Origin: Bacteroidota bacterium
GTDB taxonomy: Bacteria; Bacteroidota; Bacteroidia; Flavobacteriales; Flavobacteriaceae
Assembly (NCBI GenBank): GCA_023446155.1
Contig: JAEXIT010000009.1
Span: forward strand, 62,001 to 126,000
Length of the DNA: 64,000 nucleotides
Reading direction: 5' to 3'
The position numbers and the translations under genes are program-made. The number at the start of each line of letters is the position of its first letter. Within the stretch, counting starts at the first letter, position 1. The notes under the pieces are model-generated. The model had not been told where the DNA came from. It worked only from the letters and a program-made list of their open reading frames with translations, and did not search any database. Positions 17,912 through 26,761 of the stretch are shown piece by piece.

Positions 17912-19075
17912 ATGCCCAAAATACTAATCATAGAAGACGAAGCAGCCATCAGAAGAGTCTTGTCAAAAATACTTTCGGAAGAAAATGATACTTATAAAGT
18001 AGAAGAAGCAGAAGATGGATTACAGGGATTGGAAAAAATCAAAAATGAAGATTACGATCTGGTATTGTGCGATATCAAAATGCCGAAAATGGATGGAGAA
18101 GAAGTACTGGAAGCCGTAAAAAAAATAAAACCCGAAATCCCGATGGTGATGATCTCCGGTCATGGCGATCTGGAAACGGCTGTAAATACCATGCGTTTGG
18201 GGGCCTTTGATTATATCTCCAAGCCACCCGATTTAAACCGTTTACTGAATACGGTTCGCAATGCTTTAGACCGCAAAAAACTCGTGATCGAAAATAAAAT
18301 ACTGAAGAAAAAAGTCAGTAAAAATTACGAAATGATAGGCGATAGTGAGGCCATCAATCAGATCAAAGACATGATTGATAAAGTAGCGCCAACCGAAGCC
18401 AGAGTATTGATCACCGGTCCAAACGGAACCGGGAAAGAGCTTGTGGCACATCAGTTGCACGAAAAAAGCGAACGTTCAACCGCGCCACTAATCGAGGTGA
18501 ACTGTGCCGCTATTCCATCGGAACTGATCGAAAGTGAATTGTTTGGCCATGTGAAAGGTGCGTTTACCTCGGCGGTAAAAGACCGCGCCGGAAAATTTGA
18601 AGCGGCCGATAAAGGAACCATCTTCCTGGATGAAATCGGAGACATGAGTCTGTCGGCTCAGGCTAAAGTTTTACGAGCCTTACAAGAAAATATGATCACA
18701 AGAGTCGGCGCCGATAAAGACATCAAAGTAGATGTTCGTGTCGTGGCCGCTACCAATAAAGATTTGAAAAAGGAAATTGAAGAAGGACGCTTCCGCGAAG
18801 ATTTATACCATCGTTTGGCTGTTATTTTGATCAAAGTACCGGCATTAAACGACCGACGCGAAGATATTCCGTTATTGATTTCACATTTCGCCGAAAAAAT
18901 AGCTTCCGAACAGGGGAGTATCTGTAAGAAGTTTTCGGCTCAGGCGGTTAAATTATTACAGGAATACGATTGGACCGGAAATATTCGCGAACTTCGAAAT
19001 GTAATCGAGCGATTGATCATATTAGGGGGTGCTGAGATTTCGGAAAATGACGTAAAAATGTTTGCAAGTAAATAA
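17912..19075 (+). CDS. Sigma54-type response regulator lacking a DNA-binding domain
   Basis: 387 residues: a receiver domain (1-125, acidic DE pair near 8-10 and phospho-acceptor Asp in LVLCDIKMP), then an AAA+ domain with Walker A GPNGTGKE, the sigma54-contacting loop GAFTSA, Walker B TIFLDEIGD and the R-finger region. It ends ENDVKMFASK right after the AAA+ lid, so the usual Fis-type helix-turn-helix is missing. It should still activate RpoN holoenzyme, perhaps from solution or via partners. No histidine kinase is adjacent. Confidence 0.93.
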   Translation: MPKILIIEDEAAIRRVLSKILSEENDTYKVEEAEDGLQGLEKIKNEDYDLVLCDIKMPKMDGEEVLEAVKKIKPEIPMVMISGHGDLETAVNTMRLGAFDYISKPPDLNRLLNTVRNALDRKKLVIENKILKKKVSKNYEMIGDSEAINQIKDMIDKVAPTEARVLITGPNGTGKELVAHQLHEKSERSTAPLIEVNCAAIPSELIESELFGHVKGAFTSAVKDRAGKFEAADKGTIFLDEIGDMSLSAQAKVLRALQENMITRVGADKDIKVDVRVVAATNKDLKKEIEEGRFREDLYHRLAVILIKVPALNDRREDIPLLISHFAEKIASEQGSICKKFSAQAVKLLQEYDWTGNIRELRNVIERLIILGGAEISENDVKMFASK

Positions 19076-19117
19076 TATAAAAGATCGGGAGACCGGTTCT
19101 TTTTTAGGGATTATCAT

Positions 19118-19768
19118 ATGAAATTAAAGAAAATTGACGAAAAACTGGCGCAGGCTTTGGCGGAAAACGGTATTACGGAGCCTAATGAAATCCAGAAAGA
19201 GTGTTTCGGAACGTTAAAAAGTGGCGCCGATGCAGTGGTGATTATGCCGGATAACGGTGGAAAATCGACAACAATTGTATATACCGTAATTCAGAAACTG
19301 GAAAAAGCAGAAGGCGAATCGACACGGGCAATGATTGTCGTAAAAGACAAAGAGGAAGTGCTGGAGATGGTGGAATTGTTCCGTAAACTCGGAAATTACC
19401 ATAACCTCCGCGTTTTCGGAGCGCACGACAAAGGAGATATCGATTACGATAAAAACCAAATCTCATTGGGTGTGGATATTTTGGTGGGAACACCAAATAA
19501 AATCAACGCGATGTTTTCTTCGGCCGGGTTTAATATCAATACGGTGAAATTATTTATCGTGGATGATGCCGATGAAATATTCCGTTTGCGTCAGGATGCT
19601 ATAATACTGAGATTGTCGAACAGTATCGAAAAAACGCAACGGGTTTTCTTTGCCCATGCCTTGACGGAGCGCGTCGAAACATTGGCTGATAAGATCATGA
19701 TCGAACCGTATTTGTTCGGATTGGAAGAATATGGAGAAGAGACAGAAGATGAAAATCTATACATCTAA
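19118..19768 (+). CDS. Single-domain, degenerate DEAD-box-like protein
   Basis: 216 residues covering only the first RecA-like lobe of a DEAD-box helicase. The Q-motif region (ENGITEPNEIQKECF) is clear. Walker A is MPDNGGKST instead of AxxGxGKT, motif II is DDAD instead of DEAD, and the SAT motif is replaced by AHA. The second RecA lobe, needed for unwinding, is absent; the stop is followed by a terminator, so this is a stable short form rather than a frameshift. It is probably RNA-binding or regulatory and unlikely to unwind RNA. Confidence 0.85.
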   Translation: MKLKKIDEKLAQALAENGITEPNEIQKECFGTLKSGADAVVIMPDNGGKSTTIVYTVIQKLEKAEGESTRAMIVVKDKEEVLEMVELFRKLGNYHNLRVFGAHDKGDIDYDKNQISLGVDILVGTPNKINAMFSSAGFNINTVKLFIVDDADEIFRLRQDAIILRLSNSIEKTQRVFFAHALTERVETLADKIMIEPYLFGLEEYGEETEDENLYI

Positions 19769-19776
19769 AACAGATC

Positions 19777-19803
19777 AAAAGCCGGTTGGAACCGGCTTTT
19801 TTA
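19777..19803 (+). terminator. Terminator after the DEAD-box-like gene
   Basis: AAAAGCCGGTT-GG-AACCGGCTTTT with a trailing T-run. Confidence 0.88.
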
Positions 19804-19851
19804 TTTCCAAAAACTTACGGTAAATTCCACTGTAACTGTCTAATAAAAAAC

Positions 19852-19859
19852 TATCTTTG
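19852..19859 (+). promoter_or_regulatory. -7 box (TATCTTTG) for the ABC-F gene
   Basis: A perfect TAnnTTTG about 32 bp upstream of the start codon. Confidence 0.5.
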
Positions 19860-19891
19860 CGCCTTAAAATTAAAAGGCATACAACCATACC

Positions 19892-21523
19892 ATGATTACA
19901 GTTAACGATATTTCGGTGCAGTTTGGAGGTACAACATTGTTTAGTGATGTAACTTTCGCCATCAATGAAAACGACAAAATCGCCTTAATGGGGAAAAACG
20001 GAGCGGGTAAATCGACTTTGTTAAAGATTATTGCAGGAGTAAATAAACCGTCTACCGGAGCGATATCGGCACCAAAAGAAGCCGTTATAGCCTATTTGCC
20101 TCAGCATTTGTTAACCAAAGATGATGCAACCGTTTTTGAAGAAACCTCAAAAGCATTTGCCGCAATTTTTGCAATGAAAGCCGAAATCGATGACTTAAAT
20201 GAGCAGTTAACCGTTCGTACCGATTATGAAAGTGACGACTATATGAAACTGATCGAAAGAGTATCGGAAGTAAGCGAGAAATTTTATTCGATCGAAGAGG
20301 TTAATTATGAAGCGGAGGTTGAAAAAGTGTTAAAAGGACTGGGGTTTGTTCGGGAAGATTTTAACCGTCCGACATCCGAATTTAGTGGTGGATGGCGTAT
20401 GCGAATCGAACTGGCTAAAATACTATTGCAAAAACCGGATTTGATTCTGTTGGATGAGCCTACCAACCACATGGATATCGAAAGTATTCAATGGTTGGAA
20501 GATTTCTTGATCAATTCGGCTAAGGCGGTAATGGTGATCTCCCACGACCGTGCTTTTGTCGATAATATTACGAATCGTACGATCGAAGTAACCATGGGAC
20601 GTATTTACGATTATAAAGCCAAATATTCCGATTATCTGGAATTGCGTAAAGATAGACGTGTACACCAGCAAAAAGCCTACGATGAGCAACAAAAAATGAT
20701 TGCCGAAACGCAGGAGTTTATCGACCGATTTAAAGGAACGTATTCCAAAACCTTACAGGTGCAGTCGCGGGTAAAAATGCTCGAAAAACTGGAATTGGTC
20801 GAAGTGGACGAAGTGGATACTTCGGCGTTGCGCTTAAAATTCCCACCGTCACCACGTTCGGGACAATATCCGGTTGTGGTGGAAGAACTTACCAAATCGT
20901 ATGGGGATCATGTGGTGTTTAAAAATGCCGGTATGGTAATTGAACGCGGTGAGAAAGTGGCTTTTGTCGGGAAGAACGGAGAGGGAAAATCGACGATGAT
21001 CAAAGCAATTATGAAGGAGATCGACTTCGAAGGGAAGCTGGAAGTGGGACACAATGTAAAAGTGGGGTATTTCGCTCAGAACCAGGCGTCGTTATTGGAT
21101 GAGAATCTAACGGTTTTCGAAACCATCGACCATATTGCGGTGGGTGATATCCGTACCAAAATCAAGGATTTATTAGGGGCTTTTATGTTTAGCGGTGATA
21201 ATACTACGAAAAAAGTAAAAGTATTGTCCGGAGGAGAAAAGACACGTTTAGCGATGATCAAGTTATTATTGGAGCCGGTTAACGTTTTGATTCTGGATGA
21301 GCCAACGAATCACCTGGATATGAAAACCAAAGATATCATTAAGGATGCCTTAAAAGATTTCGACGGAACCTTGATTCTGGTTTCGCACGACCGGGACTTT
21401 TTGGACGGATTGGCGACCAAAGTATTTGAGTTCGGAAACAAACGCGTTCGCGAGCATTTCGAAGACATCAAAGGATTCCTGGAATTTAAGAAAATGGAAA
21501 ACCTTAGGGAAATAGAAAAATAA
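19892..21523 (+). CDS. ABC-F family ATPase (EttA/YbiT-like)
   Basis: 543 residues with two ABC domains and no membrane segments: Walker A GKNGAGKST (about 35-43) and GKNGEGKST (about 358-366), signatures FSGGWRMR and LSGGEKTR, and two LLDEPTNH/ILDEPTNH Walker B motifs. The inter-domain linker (about 240-305) is the ribosome-contacting segment of ABC-F proteins. These act on translating ribosomes rather than in transport. A second ABC-F protein is encoded at 50481-52334. The precise subfamily is not certain. Confidence 0.93.
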   Translation: MITVNDISVQFGGTTLFSDVTFAINENDKIALMGKNGAGKSTLLKIIAGVNKPSTGAISAPKEAVIAYLPQHLLTKDDATVFEETSKAFAAIFAMKAEIDDLNEQLTVRTDYESDDYMKLIERVSEVSEKFYSIEEVNYEAEVEKVLKGLGFVREDFNRPTSEFSGGWRMRIELAKILLQKPDLILLDEPTNHMDIESIQWLEDFLINSAKAVMVISHDRAFVDNITNRTIEVTMGRIYDYKAKYSDYLELRKDRRVHQQKAYDEQQKMIAETQEFIDRFKGTYSKTLQVQSRVKMLEKLELVEVDEVDTSALRLKFPPSPRSGQYPVVVEELTKSYGDHVVFKNAGMVIERGEKVAFVGKNGEGKSTMIKAIMKEIDFEGKLEVGHNVKVGYFAQNQASLLDENLTVFETIDHIAVGDIRTKIKDLLGAFMFSGDNTTKKVKVLSGGEKTRLAMIKLLLEPVNVLILDEPTNHLDMKTKDIIKDALKDFDGTLILVSHDRDFLDGLATKVFEFGNKRVREHFEDIKGFLEFKKMENLREIEK

Positions 21524-21525
21524 AA

Positions 21526-21552
21526 AAAGAGCGGTTTTATACCGCTCTTTTT
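21526..21552 (+). terminator. Terminator after the ABC-F gene
   Basis: AAAGAGCGGT-TTTAT-ACCGCTCTTT with A- and T-runs on either side. Confidence 0.85.
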
Positions 21553-21555
21553 ACA

Positions 21556-21617
21556 TCTGACAGGTTTCCAAACCTGAGCCTAGCACACCTGACAGGTTTC
21601 CAAAACCTGTCAGGTGT
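21556..21617. repeat. CCTGACAGGTTT palindromic repeat, one full and one partial copy
   Basis: The full copy is a 15-bp palindrome: ACACCTGACAGGTTT (21585-21599), 3-nt loop, AAACCTGTCAGGTGT (21603-21617). A decayed half copy (CTGACAGGTTT then AAACCTGA) lies at about 21557-21576. A third copy is at 37389-37421. All lie between convergent genes. The T-run after the full copy lets it act as a terminator. The stop codon of the minus-strand permease lies inside this repeat. Confidence 0.85.
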
Positions 21618-22767
21618 TTTTTAGTACAGCTTTCCGTTTAAAATACAGCGCGACATAGGAAGCAACGCCGCAAATCACGGCAATGAGGACCATATTTCGA
21701 ATCGCACTTACCGTTTGGGATAAATCACCATTTTCGATGATCAAGATGCGGAAGGCTTTTAAGAAATGCGTCAGCGGAATAACATCGGCGATACATTGTA
21801 CCCAAAAGGGCATCTGACTCAACGGCCACGTAAAACCACTCAAAATAAAGCTTGGCGTCGCAATTACCATCAGGATTTCGGTGGCTTTAAGTTGATTCGG
21901 GATCAGAATACTGACCAGAATTCCGATAAAGCAAACGGCGATCACAAAAATACCGGCTACAAGAGTCAACGGCCATAAATTATCGAAAAATGGAATCCGG
22001 AACCATAAGGTAAACAGCCAGTATAAAATCCACAAACCAAAACTCATAATCAGATACGGAACGATTTTTATCGTGATCAGTTTTAATAACGACGGGCATT
22101 TTTGAACCAGTTCTTTAAAGGTTCCGTTTTCATATTCCGACGCAAAGGATAAAGCCAGTCCTAATAATAAGACTTGTTGTAAAACTGTAGCCAAAACACC
22201 TGGCCACAGGAAGTACATATAGTTGGTACTGCGGTTGTATTTTTTGATAAATGTGGTTCGAAACGGCTCGTATTGCGTCATCACCAGGCTTTCAGGTGTT
22301 CCCTGTTTCCGCAGCGTTTCAATTTGCACGCCGGCTTTGAGTGTTCCGAGACAAACCTGTAAGGCGGTTGAGGCATAATTAGCCGTTAGTACGTTGGATG
22401 TATTCACAATCGTGACGATTTCCGGATACTTTTTGGTCAGTACCATTTTTTCGAAACCTTTAGGTATCAACACCACACAAGTAGCTTCTTTATCAATCGC
22501 AATCTGAGATAAATTATTCTGATCGTATAAGGTCGCGGCGATATTCAAAACTTCATTATCCTGGAACATCTGAATCGCCTTGGCACTCATTTCGCTGCGA
22601 TCTTCATCCACAACCACGATCGGTAAATCGGTTACTTTTCCTTTGCCATATACATAGCCCAAAAGGATACCATAGAGCAATGGCGCTCCGATAAACAATA
22701 ATCGGAGGACTTTGTTTTGCCAGAAAAAACGAAATTCTCTTTTTATCAATGATCCGAAATTTTCCAT
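21610..22767 (-). CDS. ABC-2 type transporter permease (efflux)
   Basis: 385 residues: one N-terminal membrane helix (about 20-40), a large periplasmic domain, then about five helices from about 180 to 375; this is the YhhJ/YbhS-type ABC-2 permease layout. It is the last gene of the marR-tolC-hlyD-permease set and starts 3 bp after hlyD. No ATPase gene is adjacent, so the energising subunit must come from elsewhere or has been lost. The last codons and stop lie inside the palindromic repeat, so its C-terminus may have been reset by that insertion. Confidence 0.9.
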   Translation of the reverse strand: MENFGSLIKREFRFFWQNKVLRLLFIGAPLLYGILLGYVYGKGKVTDLPIVVVDEDRSEMSAKAIQMFQDNEVLNIAATLYDQNNLSQIAIDKEATCVVLIPKGFEKMVLTKKYPEIVTIVNTSNVLTANYASTALQVCLGTLKAGVQIETLRKQGTPESLVMTQYEPFRTTFIKKYNRSTNYMYFLWPGVLATVLQQVLLLGLALSFASEYENGTFKELVQKCPSLLKLITIKIVPYLIMSFGLWILYWLFTLWFRIPFFDNLWPLTLVAGIFVIAVCFIGILVSILIPNQLKATEILMVIATPSFILSGFTWPLSQMPFWVQCIADVIPLTHFLKAFRILIIENGDLSQTVSAIRNMVLIAVICGVASYVALYFKRKAVLKNT

Positions 22768-22770
22768 AGG

Positions 22771-23724
22771 CTATAGTGCTAAAGTGACAGTGGTTTTGGT
22801 AATCAGATCTTGGGTCGCATTCGTGTCGGTTGGGGTGATTTTGATCTCAAACAGACTTTCCTGCATTTCATAATCCGGATAGGCGGTTGCAATATTTCCG
22901 TAAGCACCCAGTTGTTTGATCGTGCTCACTTTGCCTTTAAAATCCCGCTTTTTATACGGCACATAAACCGACAATTCCTGTCCCTTTTTGACTTTATCCA
23001 GCTGACTTTCCGGTAGTGTAAAACGGAAATACAACGAATTGTCCACATAGCCGTTGAACAACGTATAACCGGGTAGTGCCAGTTCGCCTACGCTTAACGT
23101 GATGGTCTCGATACTCATGTCCTGAGGGGCGATAACATAACGCTCTTTATCGGCGGTTTCTACCTCTTTTAAGGCACCTAAAGCGCGGTCCTGTTGCCCT
23201 AAAGCCATGGTTTGCTGTTCGATTCGAGCGCCTTTTCGCGCATCGTCCAATTCGGCTTGTACGGCAATGTATTGTGATTGTGCGCCTTGGTATTTGGCAA
23301 AAGCTTCGTCATAGGTTTGCTGTGAAACTAAGGAATCTTTTAGCATATTACTTAGTCTGCGGATGGATTTTTGCGCAAAATCATATTGTTCTTTTAAGGC
23401 TTTTTGCTTGGCTTCCAATTGTTTGATTTGGTTATCCGTCGCTCCTTTTACCGCCATATTATATTGGGCTTTCGCCGAAATTACAGCGCCTTCCGCCTGA
23501 CTTTTTTTAGCGTCAACTTCCGGAATGTCCAATATAGCTAAGGTGTCGCCTTTATGAACCAGATCACCTTCTTTGACAAAAATTTTGACAATCTTACCGG
23601 GAACTTTGCTTACAACAGCAATTTGTTCTTTTTCGACTTTCCCCTGGATTTTTTTGTCATTTTCGGGTTTATTACATCCAATGAGTAATGAGACGGTGGC
23701 TAGTATAGTAAGTGTATGTTTCAT
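22771..23724 (-). CDS. HlyD-family periplasmic adaptor lipoprotein
   Basis: The start is taken at 23724 because MKHTLTILATVSLLIGCNK is a lipoprotein signal (lipobox LIGC); the longer frame runs into tolC. The protein has the membrane-fusion layout: split biotinyl-lipoyl domain (VVSKVPGKIVKIFVKEGD), a coiled-coil hairpin (about 75-190) and a beta-barrel. It bridges the inner-membrane permease and the TolC-like outer-membrane channel encoded beside it. Confidence 0.93.
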   Translation of the reverse strand: MKHTLTILATVSLLIGCNKPENDKKIQGKVEKEQIAVVSKVPGKIVKIFVKEGDLVHKGDTLAILDIPEVDAKKSQAEGAVISAKAQYNMAVKGATDNQIKQLEAKQKALKEQYDFAQKSIRRLSNMLKDSLVSQQTYDEAFAKYQGAQSQYIAVQAELDDARKGARIEQQTMALGQQDRALGALKEVETADKERYVIAPQDMSIETITLSVGELALPGYTLFNGYVDNSLYFRFTLPESQLDKVKKGQELSVYVPYKKRDFKGKVSTIKQLGAYGNIATAYPDYEMQESLFEIKITPTDTNATQDLITKTTVTLAL

Positions 23725-23734
23725 AATACTGGTT

Positions 23735-25111
23735 TTATTTGGATAAATAATGGGTGAGTTCGCCTGTTGCAATCACGGTTTCGATGGCTGATAGTCGTTG
23801 CTCGATTAAAGTGCTGACTTTGTTTAATGCCGCTTTATACATATCGTTTTCGGCTTCCAGACGTTCGGAAATATTGATCAGACCTTCTTTGTATTGTTTG
23901 ATCGCCAGATTCAGATTGTTGCGAGCGACTTTTTCCTGCTGATCGGCGATTTCTGTTTTCTGATTTAACACGGTATAATTGGCATAATTGTTTTCGAGTA
24001 ACAATTGTAGTTTTTCTTTGGTATCGTCGATTTGGTTCTGAACCTGCTCGATATTGATTTTCGCTTCGTGAACTTTGTGTTTGCGTTCAAATCCACTAAA
24101 AATTTCCCATTTTAAAGCCGCACCAATAACCCAGTTCTGACTAATGGTAAGTTCGTTCAATCCTAAATTCAACGGTTGACCGAATATCGGAAGTGGCGGT
24201 GTGGTTGCATTGGCATCGAATAAACTCGAATAAGTTACCCCGCCAAAAGCACCCAAGGTTGGGAGATAAGTTCCTTTTTCTTTTTTCAGGGCATATTGAT
24301 AGGCCGATTTAAACGATTCCAGTGCCTTAATTTCCTGTTTATTATCGGTTGTCAGGTTTTGACGGATCAAATACGGAACCATTTGGTACTGTACGTTTTT
24401 GATTTCTTCGCTTGAATAACCCGTTAGATAACTTATTTTTTTGAAGACGACTTTTCGTTTTCCTTCCATTTCAATTCTTTTGGACGAAAGTTCCAACGTG
24501 GCTAGTTTGATCTTATCCCGATCATACGGAATCGCCAGTCCTTGTTCAATGGCTTTGGTTACGCGTAAGGTCTCGGCATTTAAACGTTTTTCACTGTCGT
24601 TGATCAGTCGTTCGACCTCATCCAGAAGCGCGAGCTGATCGAAGGTATTGATCACGTCTTTTACAATGCCATCTTTCTCCGAATCAGTTAAGTAGGCCGT
24701 TCCAATGGCTTTTTGTTCGATGGCCTTCGCACCGTTTGGAATCTGAAGTCCACTAAAGAGTATCGTTTTGGCTAAAACACCACCATGGAAAATATTCCCG
24801 TAGTTGTCAAAGGACGTTTTGCCATCCAGCAGTGGATAGTTGGCAACCATAACCGTTGGTAAATCGATGGTCATCCGATTGTCGAAGTACATATACATCG
24901 CGGTGGCTTCGACGGTTGGAATGTATTTATTCCAAATGCCTTTTTTCTGTAGCTTCAGTTTTTCAATTTCCAGTTCTTTGTTTTTTACCGAACTGCTCTT
25001 TGCCAATGCTTTTTGTATCGCATCGTCCAGTGAAGCCGAAACCGCTATCTGCGAATAGCTTTCCGCCAGACAAAAGAGTGCAATCAAAGGGAGTAGTACG
25101 TGTCTTTTCAT
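23735..25111 (-). CDS. TolC-family outer membrane efflux protein
   Basis: The start is at 25111 (MKRHVLLPLIALF), giving a signal peptide cut near ESYSQ; the longer frame overlaps marR. The 458-residue product has the two repeated outer-membrane-efflux (OEP) halves with long helical heptads (ALAKSSSVKNKELEIEKLKL, and later NNYANYTVLNQKTEIADQQ). It should form the trimeric outer-membrane channel of the tripartite pump. It begins 1 bp after the MarR-family gene. Confidence 0.93.
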   Translation of the reverse strand: MKRHVLLPLIALFCLAESYSQIAVSASLDDAIQKALAKSSSVKNKELEIEKLKLQKKGIWNKYIPTVEATAMYMYFDNRMTIDLPTVMVANYPLLDGKTSFDNYGNIFHGGVLAKTILFSGLQIPNGAKAIEQKAIGTAYLTDSEKDGIVKDVINTFDQLALLDEVERLINDSEKRLNAETLRVTKAIEQGLAIPYDRDKIKLATLELSSKRIEMEGKRKVVFKKISYLTGYSSEEIKNVQYQMVPYLIRQNLTTDNKQEIKALESFKSAYQYALKKEKGTYLPTLGAFGGVTYSSLFDANATTPPLPIFGQPLNLGLNELTISQNWVIGAALKWEIFSGFERKHKVHEAKINIEQVQNQIDDTKEKLQLLLENNYANYTVLNQKTEIADQQEKVARNNLNLAIKQYKEGLINISERLEAENDMYKAALNKVSTLIEQRLSAIETVIATGELTHYLSK

Positions 25112-25112
25112 T

Positions 25113-25559
25113 TTATTTCTTTGTTTCCAGGTTATTATAAATCCGAATAAAAGTGTCTCTGACCAATTGAATAACTTCGGGATCGATATCACGAACGGCA
25201 GTCGTAACGGTTTGATCGACCACTTTCATAGCGCCTTCTTCCAGCGATTTACCTTGTTCAGTTAGGTAAATAAGGTTCAGACGGCGGTCTTTTTTATCCG
25301 GGCGCCGTTCGGCCAGTCCTTCTTTTTCCAAATGATCCACTAAACGGGTGATGCTGGGTTTGTCGCGATAGGTTTCATCGGCGAGCACTTGTTGGGAACA
25401 ACCGTCTTTTTTCCATAAAACAGCCAAAATTGACCATTGCTCTTTGGTTAAGTTGATGCCATTGGCTTTAAATTGGTTCAGTAAAGCACGATTGAAGGCC
25501 GACGGAATGCGACCCGATAATAAGTTATATAAATTCTCTGTAGTAAAAATGGTTTCCAT
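25113..25559 (-). CDS. MarR-family transcriptional regulator
   Basis: The start is at 25559 (METIFTTENL), placing the operator just upstream; the longer frame would translate through it. The winged helix is clear: LTKEQWSILAVLWKKDGCSQ, DKPSITRLVDHLEKEGL, and the wing RRPDKKDRRLNLIYLTEQG. MarR proteins are dimeric repressors released by phenolic or drug-like ligands. As the first gene of the efflux operon, it very probably represses the pump and itself. Confidence 0.93.
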   Translation of the reverse strand: METIFTTENLYNLLSGRIPSAFNRALLNQFKANGINLTKEQWSILAVLWKKDGCSQQVLADETYRDKPSITRLVDHLEKEGLAERRPDKKDRRLNLIYLTEQGKSLEEGAMKVVDQTVTTAVRDIDPEVIQLVRDTFIRIYNNLETKK

Positions 25560-25564
25560 AACAA

Positions 25565-25590
25565 TAGTTGTTTGAACAACTACAAAAATA
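25565..25590 (-). promoter_or_regulatory. MarR operator overlapping a -7 box
   Basis: A perfect palindrome TAGTTGTT-TG-AACAACTA (25565-25582) sits 5 bp before the marR start. It directly abuts a minus-strand TATTTTTG -7 box (25583-25590), an ideal position for autorepression. Confidence 0.7.
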
Positions 25591-25797
25591 AGAACTCCAA
25601 TGCAGAAGGCCTTGCTTTTTGTTGAGATTAACAAATTTTTATCAGAAAGAGTTCCTTATAAATGTAAGAATTATTTTTGTAAAATGCTGTATTCCAATAT
25701 TATTTTTTGGGTGTGCTGTTGGTAGATCACAAAAAAAATATCCGTTGACAACAACGGATATTGGTATAGCGTAGCGATCAAAAGAATGATCACTGTA

Positions 25798-26631
25798 TTA
25801 TTTTTTTAAACGCAAGCGATAGATGTCGGCTTGTAGTTTTTCGGTATCATTGTCTTCACATAACAAAAAGGAAATTTCCTCTTCGGAATCGGAATACAAA
25901 GTTAGTCCTTCAAATTTATGGGTGTCGGTTATTTTTCGGGTAAAATCAATTTTCATTTTTTCGACATCGATCCGTCCGATTACACTTCCCAAAACCGCTC
26001 CATCGTTATAAGTCGAATTGGTAGCTTCGGCTGCAGCCAAAAAATAAAGCTTGTCCTGAACTAAAGTAGCATCGGTAAAACCGGTACGCACACCTTTGAT
26101 TTTCGGAAGTTTTAATTCACTGAAAATAATATTAAAATCATCGACCAGGTTTTTACCTTCAATGGTAAAAACAATGTTTTTTCCGGTTGCCCCATTACCA
26201 CGGTTAAAAAAGTACCAACTTTTACCATTATAGGCCACTCCTTCGATATTAAAATTCTCCGGACTAAGCTCGGCAAAGGTTTGCATGGCGGCATATAAAT
26301 CGGAAATATCGGAAACGGAAACCACTTCTTTGGTCTTCGCATTTACTTTAACCATCTTATTTCGGTTTGCCGTAGATCCGGATCCGAAAAGATATAAGGT
26401 ATCGGCATAGGAAGTAATCGCTTCAAAGTCGGGTTTGATTTTTTTGGCGATGTTTTCTCCCGGGTTTTCCAATAATGGATGACGTCTTAGTTGTGCCGAT
26501 TTGGTGTCGTATTCGTATAAATAGGAACTGTTGTCGCTGATAATATTCAAAGCCGAATGGTCGAAAATTAGCCCGGAAGCCGATCCGACGCCAATGATCT
26601 GAAATAATAATTCCAAGGTAAATCGATTCAT
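25798..26631 (-). CDS. Conserved hypothetical, DUF6929-like (probable beta-propeller)
   Basis: The ATG at 26631 gives 277 residues and avoids nine unsupported extra ones. The N-terminus (MNRFTLELLFQIIGVGSASGL) is mildly hydrophobic, not a clear signal. The protein has repeated short beta-type blocks with YxYD, LYLFGSGS, YFFNRGNG and LYFLAAAE, as in beta-propeller proteins, and FEGLTL near the end. It resembles Bacteroidota proteins named DUF6929, of which I am only moderately sure. No enzymatic role can be stated. Confidence 0.65.
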   Translation of the reverse strand: MNRFTLELLFQIIGVGSASGLIFDHSALNIISDNSSYLYEYDTKSAQLRRHPLLENPGENIAKKIKPDFEAITSYADTLYLFGSGSTANRNKMVKVNAKTKEVVSVSDISDLYAAMQTFAELSPENFNIEGVAYNGKSWYFFNRGNGATGKNIVFTIEGKNLVDDFNIIFSELKLPKIKGVRTGFTDATLVQDKLYFLAAAEATNSTYNDGAVLGSVIGRIDVEKMKIDFTRKITDTHKFEGLTLYSDSEEEISFLLCEDNDTEKLQADIYRLRLKK

Positions 26632-26761
26632 AATGTAGGGTTTCAAATGCACTATCAAAGGACAGCATTATTTTTGAGAATTGCGAAAAAAGCCGGGTGA
26701 AATTCTTCTGAATGCGTCAAAATATTCTTATTTTTATAGAAACATCTAATTCCCCAGACGT

